Shown here piece by piece: positions 1 to 9,929 of a stretch of 64,000 nucleotides of DNA (positions are counted from its first letter, which is position 1; every line of letters begins with the position of its first letter). A program made the position numbers and the translations under genes. The notes below the pieces were generated by a model, which was not told the origin of the DNA, searched no databases, and worked only from the letters and a program-made list of their open reading frames with translations. Origin of the DNA: Triatoma infestans (taxonomy: Eukaryota; Arthropoda; Insecta; Hemiptera; Reduviidae); assembly GCA_011037195.1 (NCBI GenBank), contig JAAEAF010000407.1, positions 98,154 through 162,153 of the forward strand, given 5' to 3'.

Positions 1-9
1 AGAGAAAGT
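1..9 (+). mobile_element. HINE-like element, right terminus cut by window edge
   Basis: The window opens with AGAGAAAGT followed by an A-run. This is identical to the last bases of the complete HINE-like copies (for example 4981-4987), so the window probably begins just inside the 3' end of another copy. Confidence 0.5.
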
Positions 10-339
10 AAAAAAAAATTGTACTTATTGTGTTGTTGCATCCTAAGTAATTTATACTTCAACAACAATTTAGCCAACGGGTATAGAAAATTTAACTGAT
101 AATTTAGGATTTTCAATAATATAATTTCTCAATAATTCAGGAGAAAGAAAATATAATTTATATTTTTTTTTAAATGAATAATGTGTTTGAATTATTAAAA
201 ATGCTTTAAAAACTGGTGACACTAAGTTAGAAAGTTAAATTCCACTTTTATAAGAAAACTCCATTTGTAGGAATTTAATAAAGCCATTAACCAAGTCAAA
301 TGCCTTAGCAATTAGCCAGAGCATTGTGAATAAACGTTT
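10..339. other. AT-rich DNA, nothing recognised
   Basis: No open frame, RNA-like structure or repeat match was seen here. Confidence 0.6.
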
Positions 340-1073
340 GCGGCCTCTACACGGTCAATAATATTGACAATACCTTAGCGTATTGACAATAATATTGACC
401 GTTTAAGGTGAAAAAATTGTATTGACGGTCGGTATTGTTAAGAGTATTGATGAAATCCGGATTTTCTGAATTTCGTGCATCAGAATTAGAGGGGGTATTG
501 ACCGTGTAGGGGCGGCGTCAATATTTCCATCTATACTCAGTTTAGTAGTTTTATATAACGTTGAAACTAACCTCAACAACAGTGATACAATACCTTACAA
601 CGGTACTTTGGAAAGATTTGTGTATTAAAATAAAACTTGAATCATACATTTTTTTAAAGATGATTGTAATTTTTTAATCTTATTTTTCTGATTAACATAC
701 ATTTCATATAGTCAATTAAATATAGTTTCTTCATTAAGTAGTACTAAATGAGAATATTCATCTCTCTTCTTCAACCATTCTTTCATCCAGTGAGCTGGCG
801 TTTCACTTGACGAGTAGTGCCAAACGCCAAAATAATAGCTACGCAATCTTTTGTACGATTATTCATTTTTTGGAAGGGGAAAACCAGCAAAAAAACCGAG
901 TAAAACCACGTAGATTCACTCACCTAGTGACAGAAGTAGTAAGTACTGAGCAAAGTTATTGACGAAAATATTGACGTGTAAGGTAATGAAGTACTGGGAC
1001 CAGTTAGCACAAGTATTGATGGCTACATTGTCAATACCAATATTGACAATATTATTGACCGTGTAGGGGCCGC
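340..1073. mobile_element. TIR element with TATTGAC repeats
   Basis: Seen: positions 340-372 and 1041-1073 are inverted repeats of 33 bp with two mismatches; both outer ends read GCGGCC(T/C)CTACACGGTC. Inside are many copies of TATTGAC/GTCAATA, clustered at 355-440, 500-525 and 955-1060. A further terminus-like GTGTAGGGGCGGC lies at 505-517, which hints at a nested or rearranged copy. Flanks share only TTT, so target duplication is 3 bp or lost. No transposase frame is present, so it is non-autonomous. Inference: a MITE-type DNA transposon whose short motif is a transposase-binding array. Superfamily not assigned. Confidence 0.75.
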
Positions 1074-1414
1074 TTTAAACTCATGAATTTGAAAAGAAAT
1101 AAATTTAATAAATACACAGAAATTTACGTATGTAAATCTGAGAGTGAGAGAAAGAAAGATACAGTACGAAAAAATTATATTCAGCAGCTACACCGTTTAG
1201 AATGAGAATAAATTCGGTGTTTTTATTATTATTGGTAATAGATATCCTGTTGGGTGACCAAGAAGGGTCGGCCACTCAGAGACATCTCTTTAAGAAGTGG
1301 GCAAATTAACCAGCAAGCGCCACCTAGCGACTATTTTTGGTTATACAAAGTTCATTTAATTAGATATGAGTCTAGATGTGACTGTGACTCTAATAAATTA
1401 TTTATTGTTGCTCC
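1074..1414. other. Unassigned AT-rich DNA
   Basis: A 69-codon open frame at 1254-1463 has no recognisable domain and runs into the LTR that follows, so it is not called as a gene. Confidence 0.5.
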
Positions 1415-1978
1415 ATCGTGTAGTGGAAGAACGAAATGGAAAAATAATAGTTTTGGAAAATAGTTTAGTAAAATAGTTTGGTGAAAATTAGCTAGTTCAA
1501 ATGTATTTTAGTGATGGGGATAGAGCCAGGTATACTACAATCTAGGTCAATGCAAACCAAGACACAAAGGGCAAAAAACAGTTAGGGTAAAACAATAAAA
1601 CTCCCACCAAACATACCAGCATTATTTGAAAGGATTTGAACTATGAAGAGAAGACAGACATTCCTTCAAAACAGTCTGAACAGACATTCAAGCCAGAACA
1701 CTTGCTTCAGGAATCGCTCTCTTAAACTCAGTGCCAGTGATTTACCTTTATTCTAGATAAACATCTGATTTATTAAGATATAGTTGAGATATTGTAAAGT
1801 ATTTAAATTTTGCTTAGAGACTAATACTTTAAAAACAGTGGTGCTCTCTTGATTGTTAGTAATAGTTCTCTCTTAAACATATATACTTACATGCCCTTTT
1901 ACTAAACCGCTCGTGCTACACCAACTACTACTACTACAAATATACAAGAACACACCATAACCAATAACATTTCAATCG
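1415..1978 (+). mobile_element. LTR-A solo LTR, copy 1, with ATCG target duplication
   Basis: The LTR spans 1419-1974 (556 bp), starts TGTAGTGG and ends ACATTTCA, and is flanked on both sides by ATCG (1415-1418 and 1975-1978). TG...CA ends with a 4-bp duplication are typical of LTR retroelements, gypsy-like ones included. No primer-binding site or coding region is attached, so it is a solo LTR left by recombination. A block conserved among copies around 1717-1740 contains AAACTCAGTGCCAGTG; TCAGT matches the arthropod initiator, and no TATA box precedes it, so a TATA-less promoter is inferred. The orientation is inferred from that initiator. Confidence 0.8.
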
Positions 1979-2627
1979 ATAGATATCGAGAAGAGAAAGT
2001 TAAAAAAACAAATTAACCATTTTGCCATAGGGAGTATCATTAATATTAGAATTTATTAAATATTAAAATAAATATGCTTTATATGATGCTAAGAATTGCA
2101 GTAATATTGGTAGTTTTAAAATGTCATACATTTTCTGGGGGGGGGGCAATGGAAAAATTCTTTAAATCAACAAGATTTCTTCATTTCATTATTTCCAAAT
2201 AAGAACAATAGATTTCACTTCTCATACTAGATATTAAGTGTTTCAGAAAAAAAAAATGTTTCATTAAACTAATTCATACTCCAGGATAATACAATATTAT
2301 GTATCTATTGTGAAATCTAAGTTAATTTTAGGACACAAAGTTTAACAAAATTCATGGAATGGTTTCGATTCCTGCGCAAAACTTTTCAGTTTATACTAAT
2401 AAACATGGTTGTTAGGTATTTGGGAGTGTGATGTAAAAGTTACGAAAGAAGTTTGTTTAATTTATAGCAAACCTTTATTTACCTAGAGGTTAAAGATATT
2501 CGGTTAGAAGGATCAAGGCTAAATCCTGCGAAAGAAGATATATTATGCCCCCTTTTCAGGGGATCTCTAATCCTCTTCAGGTAACGTATAAAATTCATCT
2601 CATAAATGGGCCCGTTAAAAAATTTCT
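1979..2627. other. AT-rich DNA, nothing recognised
   Basis: Contains a G-run near 2139-2147 and an A-run near 2248; no gene or repeat family identified. Confidence 0.5.
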
Positions 2628-3873
2628 ATGACTTCACAGTGGTAGCATTGGAGATGCTGTTGGGGCTAACCTCTCTTCAGTACGTGGTAACGGGGGAGGC
2701 AATGAAAGGGTACCTCAGAATGAGGTGCAAGGGAGAATGGGTGAGAACCTTTCGGGGGTATCACACTAGGATCGAGGACGAAATTCGGCGAATGAACCGA
2801 TTTCTGCTATCCAAGTTTGATGAGACGAACTAGAAATGGGGATTTGAGAGAGATTATGAGATTACCATTAGTAGTATAGGGGATGATAACCTCACGAGGC
2901 CAACGGAGTCGGGCAGCGGTATTATTCGCTGCTATTCAGATGGCTCTAGGCAGGAGGGCACTGGCCTGTCGGGGGCGGGAGCATGGTTTCAGGAGTTGGA
3001 TAGAGGGAGTTCGGTGGCCTTGGGTGGGTTGGCCACGGTCTTTCAGGCAGAGGTGGTGGGCATTATTGAATGCTGCCACCTGGTGGGGGAGTGGCAGGGA
3101 GAGTTCAAGGAAGTGCGGATTTTCTCGGATATCCAGGCCGCACTAAGGGCTTTGAATAAGCCTTGGTGGAGTTCGAAATTGGTGGGAGAATGTCGGAGGA
3201 AGCTCAATGCTTTAGCTCGGAGGGGTACGGTGCGCCTCTATTGGATACTCGGACACGCGGGAATAGAGGGGAATGAGAGGGCAGACCAGTTGGTTAGGGA
3301 GGGATCATCTCAACCATTTTGCGGTCCTGAACCAGCCCTGGCTGTCACAAAGACGTTTCGTGACAAACAGATTAGACTTTGGGAGACGAAAGTTTTGGAG
3401 AAACGCTGAGGGGACACGCAGGGGTGCCTCCAAGCCAAAAGATTTATAAAGACAAGTAGGCAGGGAACTTCGGAGTATCTCCTGTCCCTTAGTAGGACGG
3501 GTCTGAGGACCCTGATAGGGATAGTGACTGGACACACTTGGGTGTCCAGCCACTTGTTTAATATAGGGAGGACGTCTAGTCCCATTTGTCAGAACTGTGA
3601 CGACGGAGTCAGGGAAACGGTGTACCACTAACTTTGTCAGTGTCCCCGTTTCGCTGTAACTAGGTTTCGTGTTTTTGGGAGGGCATCACTCTCGCAGGAT
3701 GTCTGCGCGAGCTGGAGTTTCGGGATATCTTGGGATACTGTAGATTAACCGGTAAGCTACCGGGGGAGATTCTTTAAGGGGATAGAGGGGGGCTCGGGGG
3801 GATAAAGGCCACATAGGCTTAGGTCCCGCGCCATTAGGCACCCGAATTACAATAATAATAATGACTTCACAGT
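2628..3873 (+). mobile_element. 5'-truncated non-LTR retrotransposon with 13-bp target duplication
   Basis: ATGACTTCACAGT occurs at 2628-2640 and again at 3861-3873, directly flanking a 1,220 bp insert that ends in a short (AAT)n tail. This is the signature of target-primed reverse transcription with 5' truncation. The insert starts in the segment after the reverse transcriptase and contains RNase H and a C-terminal CCHC-type knuckle. Base composition is clearly richer in G+C than the flanks. Family: LINE of the group carrying a C-terminal RNase H (I/R1/LOA/Jockey-related); clade not resolved. Confidence 0.9.
2641..3748 (+). pseudogene. LINE ORF2 3' part: RNase H domain and zinc knuckle
   Basis: One reading frame runs the whole way and is broken only by stops: TAG 2831-2833, TGA 3407-3409, TAA 3629-3631, then the natural-looking stop 3746-3748. 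The first part contains LEMLLGLTSLQ, resembling the post-RT linker of such LINEs. RNase H follows with every catalytic position: Asp in CYSDGS (codon 2939), Glu in FQAEVVG (3050), Asp in FSDIQA (3128), His in GHAGIEGNE (3254) and Asp in ERADQL (3284). So 2834-3406 is an uninterrupted RNase H frame. After the TGA the frame continues to a Cys-x2-Cys, His, Cys-x-Cys pattern (about 3590-3640), the usual C-terminal knuckle. No frameshift is needed, so it is a young pseudogene of ORF2. Not a host gene. Confidence 0.88.
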
Positions 3874-4001
3874 ACTTTATTGTCGAATATTTTTGTGCCT
3901 GCAAAAACAGTTTTTATGGGACAGATTTAACAACTTCTAAAACTCAATGGAAAAAAACTTGGAATCTTTGAAATTTTTCATAAAATCTAAAAAAAAAAAA
4001 A
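3874..4001. other. Short spacer
   Basis: AT-rich, ending in the A-run that abuts the next HINE-like element. Confidence 0.5.
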
Positions 4002-4987
4002 TCTGGTGTGAAACACTCACACAACTTTCTCTTACTCCAGTTCTCAAAATTATATTTGACAAATTTTATAGTTTGTGTACCAAATTTAATGAAATTCGTC
4101 GAAAACTGAAAAAACTGTTCAGTAAAAGCGCACTTCCGGTTTACTAATTTTCTTGAAACTCGGAATTTTGGCCATCTATTTATTTCTAATTAATTTTGTT
4201 TGGATGATAGAATTGTATAATCAACTATGATAGCACTTTAGAGAAAAATAACCCTCCCCTCCCCTAAAAGTGCCCTTAAATGAATTTTCCCAGAGAAATG
4301 TTTTAGATAAAAGTTGTAGATCTTTGCATGTTTAGTTTATATACGAAGTTTCATAAAAATCGTCGGAGCATTTTTGAGAAAATTTGAAAAAGTGAATAAA
4401 TCATTTAGTAAAGTGGTAAAGTAAACGCACTTCCGGTTATCCGATTTTTTTCAAACTCGGAATTTCAACAACATATTTAATTCTAATTAACATTATTTAG
4501 ATGGCAGAATTGTCTAATAAACTGAAATAGACTTTAGATGGAAACCTAACCCCACCCCTCCCTCAAAAGGCCCTTAAACAATTTCCCGGAGAAATGTTTC
4601 AAATAAAGTTGTAGCTCCTTGTATGTGTAGTTGATATAGCAAGCTTTAAAGAAAATCTTGGAGCCATTTTTGAGAAAATTGCAAAAAACGTAAAAAAAAA
4701 ACTAGTAAAGTGGTACTTCCGGTTGAGGAATATTGACACATAACGCACCGTCAGATCCCATGGTGATACCTAAACGTAATATCAAGTTTGAACTTTCTAC
4801 GATTTTTCGTTTTTGAGCTATGCTGTTCACATACATACACACACACAGACACACACACACACACAGACCATTTGCTAAAAACCACTTTTTTGGACTCAGG
4901 GGACCTCAAAACGGATATTTCCGGTGAAAACTCGATATCGAAAATTTGACATTACAATACTTCCTCTTACTAGGAGTAAGAGAAAGT
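4002..4987 (+). mobile_element. HINE-like element, full-length copy (986 bp)
   Basis: Reference copy. The 5' end TCTGGTGTGAAACACTCACAC forms a GTGTGA/TCACAC hairpin, followed by ACTTTCTCTTACTCC. The 3' end is a hairpin CTCTTACT/AGTAAGAG that closes with GGAGTAAGAGAAAGT, the reverse complement of the 5' block but truly terminal only on the right. Internal modules begin with ACTTCCGGTT near 4131, 4430 and 4724, about 300 bp apart, and the first two are homologous. A (CA)n stretch lies at about 4835-4866. Both ends sit in A-runs. Known: DINE-1/HINE elements combine offset inverted repeats, a microsatellite core and a 3' hairpin. The link to Helentrons is inference; no protein is encoded. Confidence 0.75.
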
Positions 4988-4995
4988 AATAATGT

Positions 4996-5525
4996 TTACT
5001 TTTCCTTAATGCTATAAGAGGAAGTAATGCTATTTACGTCAGTTTTCGAAATTGAATTTTTCTCTTGATATACAAGTTTTGAAATCTCCTGAATCTCAAA
5101 AAAGGTTTTTTTTTTTAGAAATTAGTGTATGTGTGTATACTCAACAACCCAAAACAAAATTACCTTTGATAACTAAAAGTTTTCCCTCATTAATCGATTG
5201 AATTTTTTTTTTGCTTTTTCCGATTTTCTCAAAAAAAAAAGTTACAAAATTTTTCCTTTAATCTTTATATACATACTACGCATACATGTAGATCTAATAG
5301 TTTTATTCTAAACATTTTCCGGAAAAATTCGTTTTTAGTGGTTTTCTTTCCATGGGACTGGAAAATGTTGGACTTTCCTCTAAACTGCTACTTTAAAAAA
5401 TTATACTATTTTCCAGTATCTGGTATAAGATTATTATAAAAATTAAAAATGTTATTAAAATTTATAATTAGGAAAAACAAAAAAAAATCGGTAATACTAG
5501 AAGTGCGACTTTACTTTTAGATTTA
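4996..5525 (-). mobile_element. Decayed HINE-like element, inverted next to the previous copy
   Basis: On the minus strand this follows the family order: eroded 3' hairpin (TTACTTTTCCTTAATGC... TAAGAGGAAGT), the (TG)n stretch near 5127, TTTCTCAAA, then module 1 ending at AGAAGTGCGA near 5505. Heavily diverged. With the intact copy it forms a tail-to-tail pair. Confidence 0.6.
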
Positions 5526-5573
5526 TAGTTTTCTATTTTTATTCCTAAGTTTACAACGATTTCAACAATTACG

Positions 5574-6164
5574 ATACTGTAGTGGAAGAAAGAAATGAAA
5601 GAAAATAAGAATTTTGAAAATAGTTTAGTAAAATAATTTTGTGAATTTTAGCTAGTTCAAACTGTGTATTTTAGTGAAGGGGAAAGAGCCAGATACTATA
5701 ATTTAGGTCAATGCTACTGAAGAGACAAAGGGACAAGTAACAGTTAGGATAAGACAATACATTCCCTACAGACATACCAGCATTATTTGAAAAGAGTTGT
5801 ACTTACAAGAGAAGGCATTCTTTCAGACAGTCTGCATTCTGCTTTCAAACAAGAACAGTCTGTTTTAGACATTCAACCAGAACACTTGCTTCAAGAATCG
5901 CTATCTTAAATTCAGTGCCAGTTATAGAGTTTAGTATTTACTCTAGATAAATAATTGATTTATAAACATAATTGCTGTGATATTATAAAAGTACTTAAAT
6001 TCACTAAGAGAATCATATATTTATTTCAAAACAGTGGTGATGTTTTACTTTTTTCTAATAATTCTCTCTCTCTTTCTCAAACATACACACAAGCCCTTTA
6101 CAAAACGCTCACGCCACAAGCTACCACTACCCTACAACACATCACACCAATTACATTTCAATAC
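5574..6164 (+). mobile_element. LTR-A solo LTR, copy 2, with ATAC target duplication
   Basis: LTR 5578-6160 (583 bp), TGTAGTGG to ACATTTCA, flanked by ATAC at 5574-5577 and 6161-6164. The conserved TTAAATTCAGTGCCAGT block is at about 5908-5924. No internal retroelement sequence. Confidence 0.8.
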
Positions 6165-6180
6165 CAACACGTTCTTTAAA

Positions 6181-6335
6181 TTTGGTGTACTAACTACACA
6201 TATATTATTGATTGACCTATCACTTTTGCTGAAAACATTTTCTCCATTTAGACGGATGAAACATGAATTAATTTAGACGGATTTTGATTTTGGGTGATTC
6301 GCTTCATATAATAAGTGTCATTTTTGTTAAGATTT
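6181..6335 (-). repeat. HINE-related fragment nearly identical to 40325-40460
   Basis: Reads GTACTAACTACACATATATT..., CACTTTTGCTGAAAACATTTT, then TTGATTTTGGGTGATTCGC. The reverse complement is found at about 40325-40460 with only scattered differences. It corresponds to the middle of a HINE-like module on the minus strand. Confidence 0.65.
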
Positions 6336-6430
6336 AGATCCTTCCATCTATATAATAGAATATAGTGTGGTCACAAAGACGGAGTAAATTATTCCAAGTT
6401 TGAAAAAAAAAATTCAATAATAACTAAATA

Positions 6431-6680
6431 AGGAAGCAAGATAGCCCAGTGGTAGCGCGCTGGGCTAGCAACGCGGAGGTCCTCGGGTTTGAGTCCAGCA
6501 ATACGTGCTGTCCTTAGATTTTCTCTTCCAGCAGCCTCTACAGCTCACTAGTGATAGTGTTGTTTGTAACGAGACAAAACTGTCCAGAGCAAGGCATTGC
6601 ACTGAGAATGCTTCGAGCACCAATGAATGGAATGACCTTACATGTTGATGAGACTTAAATTAAAATTACAAAAAAAAAAA
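6431..6680 (+). mobile_element. SINE-1 (tRNA-derived), copy 1
   Basis: The 5' part is tRNA-like: A-box region ATAGCCCAGTGGTAGCGCGC (from 6441) and B-box GGTTTGAGTCC (6486-6496). Then comes the central domain shared with SINE-2 (CCTTAGATTTTCTCTTCC, AGCCTCTACAGCTCACT, a TGTTGTTTGTAACGAGA block). The 3' tail ends ...GAGACTTAAATT and an A-run. Its A-tail runs directly into the next HINE-like element. Not a functional tRNA gene: there is no acceptor-stem 3' half. Confidence 0.8.
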
Positions 6681-7363
6681 TCTGATGTGAAACACTCACA
6701 CAACTTTCTCTTACTCCTGTTCTCAAAAATTATAATTGACAAAGGTTATAGTTTCTGTACCAAATATAACGAAATTCTTCGAAAACTGAATAAAAAACTG
6801 TTCAGTAAAAGCGCACTTCCGGTTTACTAATTTTCTTGAAACTTGGAATTTTAGCCATCTATTTATTTCTAATTAATTTTCTTTGGAAAATAGAATTGTA
6901 TAATCAACTATGAGAGCAAGCTGTAACCCCACCCCTCCCTAATAACTGCCCTTAAATGAATTTTCCCGGGGAAATATTTTAAATAAAAGATGTAGATCTT
7001 TGCATGTGTACTTGATATATCAAGTTTGAAGAAAATCGTTGGAGCCATTTTTGAGAAAATCACGAAAAAGTAAAAAAAAAAAAAAAACTAGTAAAGTGGT
7101 ATTTCCGATTGAGGAATTTTGACACATAACGTACTGTCAGATCCCATGGTGATACCTAAACGTAATATCAAGTTTCAACTTTCAAGTTTTCGTTTTTTGA
7201 GCTATGCTGTTCACATACACATAAACACACACACACAGACTATTTGCTAAAAAAAACACTTTTCTGGACTCAGGGGACCTCAAAACGGATAATTCCGGTG
7301 AAAACTCGATATCGAAAATTTGACACGATTACAATATTCTCTCTTACAGGAGTAAGAGAAACT
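6681..7363 (+). mobile_element. HINE-like element, internally shortened copy (683 bp)
   Basis: Has the 5' hairpin end (TCTGATGTGAAACACTCACAC) and the 3' end GGAGTAAGAGAAACT, but only one intact ACTTCCGGTT (about 6813); the last module start is mutated to ATTTCCGATT, and the middle module is missing. This shows that whole modules are lost as units. Confidence 0.75.
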
Positions 7364-7499
7364 AAAAAATAAAAACTATGTAATTTGCAGTAAGCGATAG
7401 TTATATGAGTGTTGATTTGAAGAAGTTATACATAAATAAGGTCGATATCTTCTCACTAATGGAGTAAAAAAATTAAATTTAAAAAAAAAAAACGAAAAA

Positions 7500-7700
7500 G
7501 GGAAGGGATTAAGCTAAGTGGTTAGTGCATTTGACTCCCACGCGAGAGGTCCTGGGTTCGAGTCCAGTGCTACCCTTAGATTTTTTTCTCCCTAGGAGCC
7601 TCTGTAGCTCACTTGTTCGGTGATGGTCAGTATTGTCTGTAGCGAGAGAACACTGTTCGAGAGTGCACTGAAGAAGCTCCGGGCGCTAATGACAAAAAAA
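7500..7700 (+). mobile_element. SINE-1, copy 2
   Basis: tRNA-like head GGAAGGGATTAAGCTAAGTGG with B-box GGTTCGAGTCC (7554-7564), then the shared central domain with CTAGGAGCCTCTGTAGCTC and GTAGCGAGAGAACACTGTTC; it ends GCGCTAATGAC and A's. The tail is shortened. Confidence 0.78.
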
Positions 7701-9440
7701 GGAAAATCCATATATAAAAAAATTCGAAGTAACAATTTCAATTTATCTATGTATAACTATATAATATTATCTGAAGGTCACAATGTAATAACAGTAGAGA
7801 ATCAGCTTAATATCAGTTAATCAATAACGAAATTCTTCTAAATCATAAAAATAATGTGTAACAAACAATAAAAATAAACCTCATTCATTAAATTAAAAGT
7901 TAAATTTAATTAACATAAATCTGTAACGACAAGCTTCCTTCCAAAAATTTAAGTTGTTTACCTTTCTTTTAACCATTTAAATATGTAATTAACTCTATCT
8001 TAGAGAGACGAGTCTTTTTCAAAGTGACATAAACGAAACTCCTCTTAATATTGGACATACTGCCATAGAATAAATATTTTCAGTCTTAAATCTATTACAA
8101 AATTTACATATCAAACATGAAGAGTCTTCTATATGGCCCATTGTACAAATACAATAAAGTCGCCTCTTAACTTCATTACCCAACCAATATCATCTCTAAT
8201 ATTTATCTCATCATTAATATAATGATTTTCTTTTAGGTTAAAATTTAATTCTACTATGATAATTGGCCGATATATTGTGGAAGGCTGCCTGTCAATTCTC
8301 TCATCACCTCCCTGATGATGACAGTCTACTGAATACGAGAGCTGAATAAATTTTTACCCACTGTATTATTAAAAAGAAATCGCACATTTATATGGAACCG
8401 GGTGCTTTATTATCTTTACAGATTTTTTAAAAACAATTCTCAATTCGAATCTTTATCCAACACATCGTTTACATGGATAATCAACTATATACGTAATAAT
8501 ATATATGTTGCTCAAATTAAACATTAATGATAGAATAATATAATAATTTTAGAAATTATTGTTTGCCAACTTTCTATATTACAGTGAGAAATATTACATC
8601 ACAACAAAACATGTTTTCATATTGTAGGTCTGTGTGTTACAACCGCGAGCGGTCATTGCTCCTGGGGATATATATATATATATAGTCAGGTAGGTATAAA
8701 GTTGCTGTTTCTGACAACTCTATATTTACGTTATTTAACTCATGTTAGTCTATTTCTTAATATTATGATTTTTAATGAATTTTTTTATATATAATAATTC
8801 TTTTAATAATAACTTTATATATATATATATACATATACTCGTATTTAGATTTGTTACTAAATTTAGATATTTAATTAGCATGAATAAAATCGTGATTATA
8901 TTTGTCGACTGTTTATATAAACCGTTGGGCAAATTATTTTATGTTTCTATGAGATGATAATTCATTATTTATTGAATGAATATTTTTTTGTAGCAGAAAA
9001 TATACAATAAACAAAACAAGTTCATTTCAAGGTTAAAAAAATGAAAACCAGAGAATAATAGAAAAAGAATTTCTTTTCAAATACATAAACATTATAAATT
9101 GCTTATTATACAGAAACATAACAAATAGCGAATAGATAATTATGTAATTTTCCGTATTTCGATTAACCTTGAATGTTACGGCATATTTTAATAAAATAAT
9201 TTGGTAATAGAATAAATTGCCAGCCATAAATGAAAACATATTGCAGCAAATCACATGTTTTTAAGATCGGCATGAGGAGTAAGTAGTATCCTATTATGTT
9301 GTAAATTAGAAGTCACATTTAAATTCAATATGTATAGCAGCGCTGCTGATACAAAAAAAAAATTGCGTGCTCTATTTTAACTAATAGTTTCCGTGCGTAC
9401 AATTTTTTATTTTAATATCAGAAAAAACGTATGTTAAAAA
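7701..9440. other. 1.7 kb of AT-rich DNA without recognised features
   Basis: Includes a (TA)n stretch at about 8669-8685 beside a short GC-richer patch (8640-8665). Open frames here are short and low-complexity; none is convincing. Confidence 0.5.
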
Positions 9441-9447
9441 GAAAAAA

Positions 9448-9550
9448 AATTTTGTTCTTACTTTCTCTCACACTGGAAGAGGAAGTATTGCTGCTATCTG
9501 TCCAGTTTTGAATCCCCAGAGTAATAGAAAAAATGTTTGTAGCGACCTTT
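9448..9550 (-). repeat. HINE-like 3' end fragment
   Basis: TTACTTTCTCTCACACTGGAAGAGGAAGTATTG resembles the reverse-complemented 3' hairpin end, followed by the CCCCAGAGT block. Confidence 0.55.
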
Positions 9551-9553
9551 TCA

Positions 9554-9607
9554 GTATAACCTTTAGTTCAGTTTCAGTATAACCTTTACTTAGTATAACC
9601 TATAGAA
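9554..9607 (+). repeat. Short imperfect tandem repeat
   Basis: AGTATAACCTTTAGTTC, AGTATAACCTTTACTT and AGTATAACCTATAG follow one another. Confidence 0.6.
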
Positions 9608-9656
9608 AATATTACATAGAAGGTAGAAATAAGTTGTTAGAAATTACCATACACAT

Positions 9657-9927
9657 ACTATCATAACCCTATGGCACAACCATGAAGGGCCAAGGTTTGC
9701 CAGACCGCGATTTGGATATGGGGGCCTGTGGTAAGCACGCCGCAGTTCCCACGGCGTTTGGTTCTGGCCTACGCTACCGAGGGCGCTATTAACTGCAGCT
9801 TCCCACTTTTTATCATAATACTGGGTCAACGCCGACTTTGCCCTCACGGGAATCGAATCCTGAATTCTCGCACGGAAGGCGAGTGCGCTAACCACTACAC
9901 CAACGCGTGAGTACCAAAAAACTATCA
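9657..9927 (-). mobile_element. SINE-3 (tRNA-derived) with short target duplication
   Basis: On the minus strand from about 9910: TTGGTGTAGTGGTTAGCGC (A-box), an anticodon-arm-like segment, then GGATTCGATTCCC (B-box), followed by about 190 bp of unrelated body rich in G+C. ACTATCA at 9657-9663 and 9921-9927 is the probable target duplication. The tRNA part keeps an arm order like a real tRNA, but the body shows it is a retroposon. An open frame of 94 codons across it is incidental. Confidence 0.72.
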
Positions 9928-9929
9928 CA

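Noticed and set aside
3305..3628. 107-residue protein on the minus strand
   Set aside because: Antisense shadow of the LINE ORF2 segment with RNase H and zinc knuckle.
4125..4735. CRISPR-like array suggested by evenly spaced ACTTCCGGTT
   Set aside because: The units are about 300 bp of homologous sequence, not short repeats with unique spacers, and this is eukaryotic DNA.
4002..4987. HINE-like element as an LTR or a classical TIR transposon
   Set aside because: There are no TG/CA ends, the inverted repeats are offset (terminal only on the right), and no constant target duplication was found.
6441..6500. tRNA gene on the plus strand (A- and B-box present)
   Set aside because: The 3' acceptor half is replaced by the SINE-1 central domain, and sister copies exist at 7500, 23641, 25848 and 55926; it is a SINE head.
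9845..9915. tRNA gene on the minus strand
   Set aside because: Arms look plausible, but the sequence continues into a SINE body bounded by a short target duplication, and no acceptor-stem pairing could be traced.
9644..9928. 94-residue protein on the minus strand
   Set aside because: It lies exactly within SINE-3 and has no domain.
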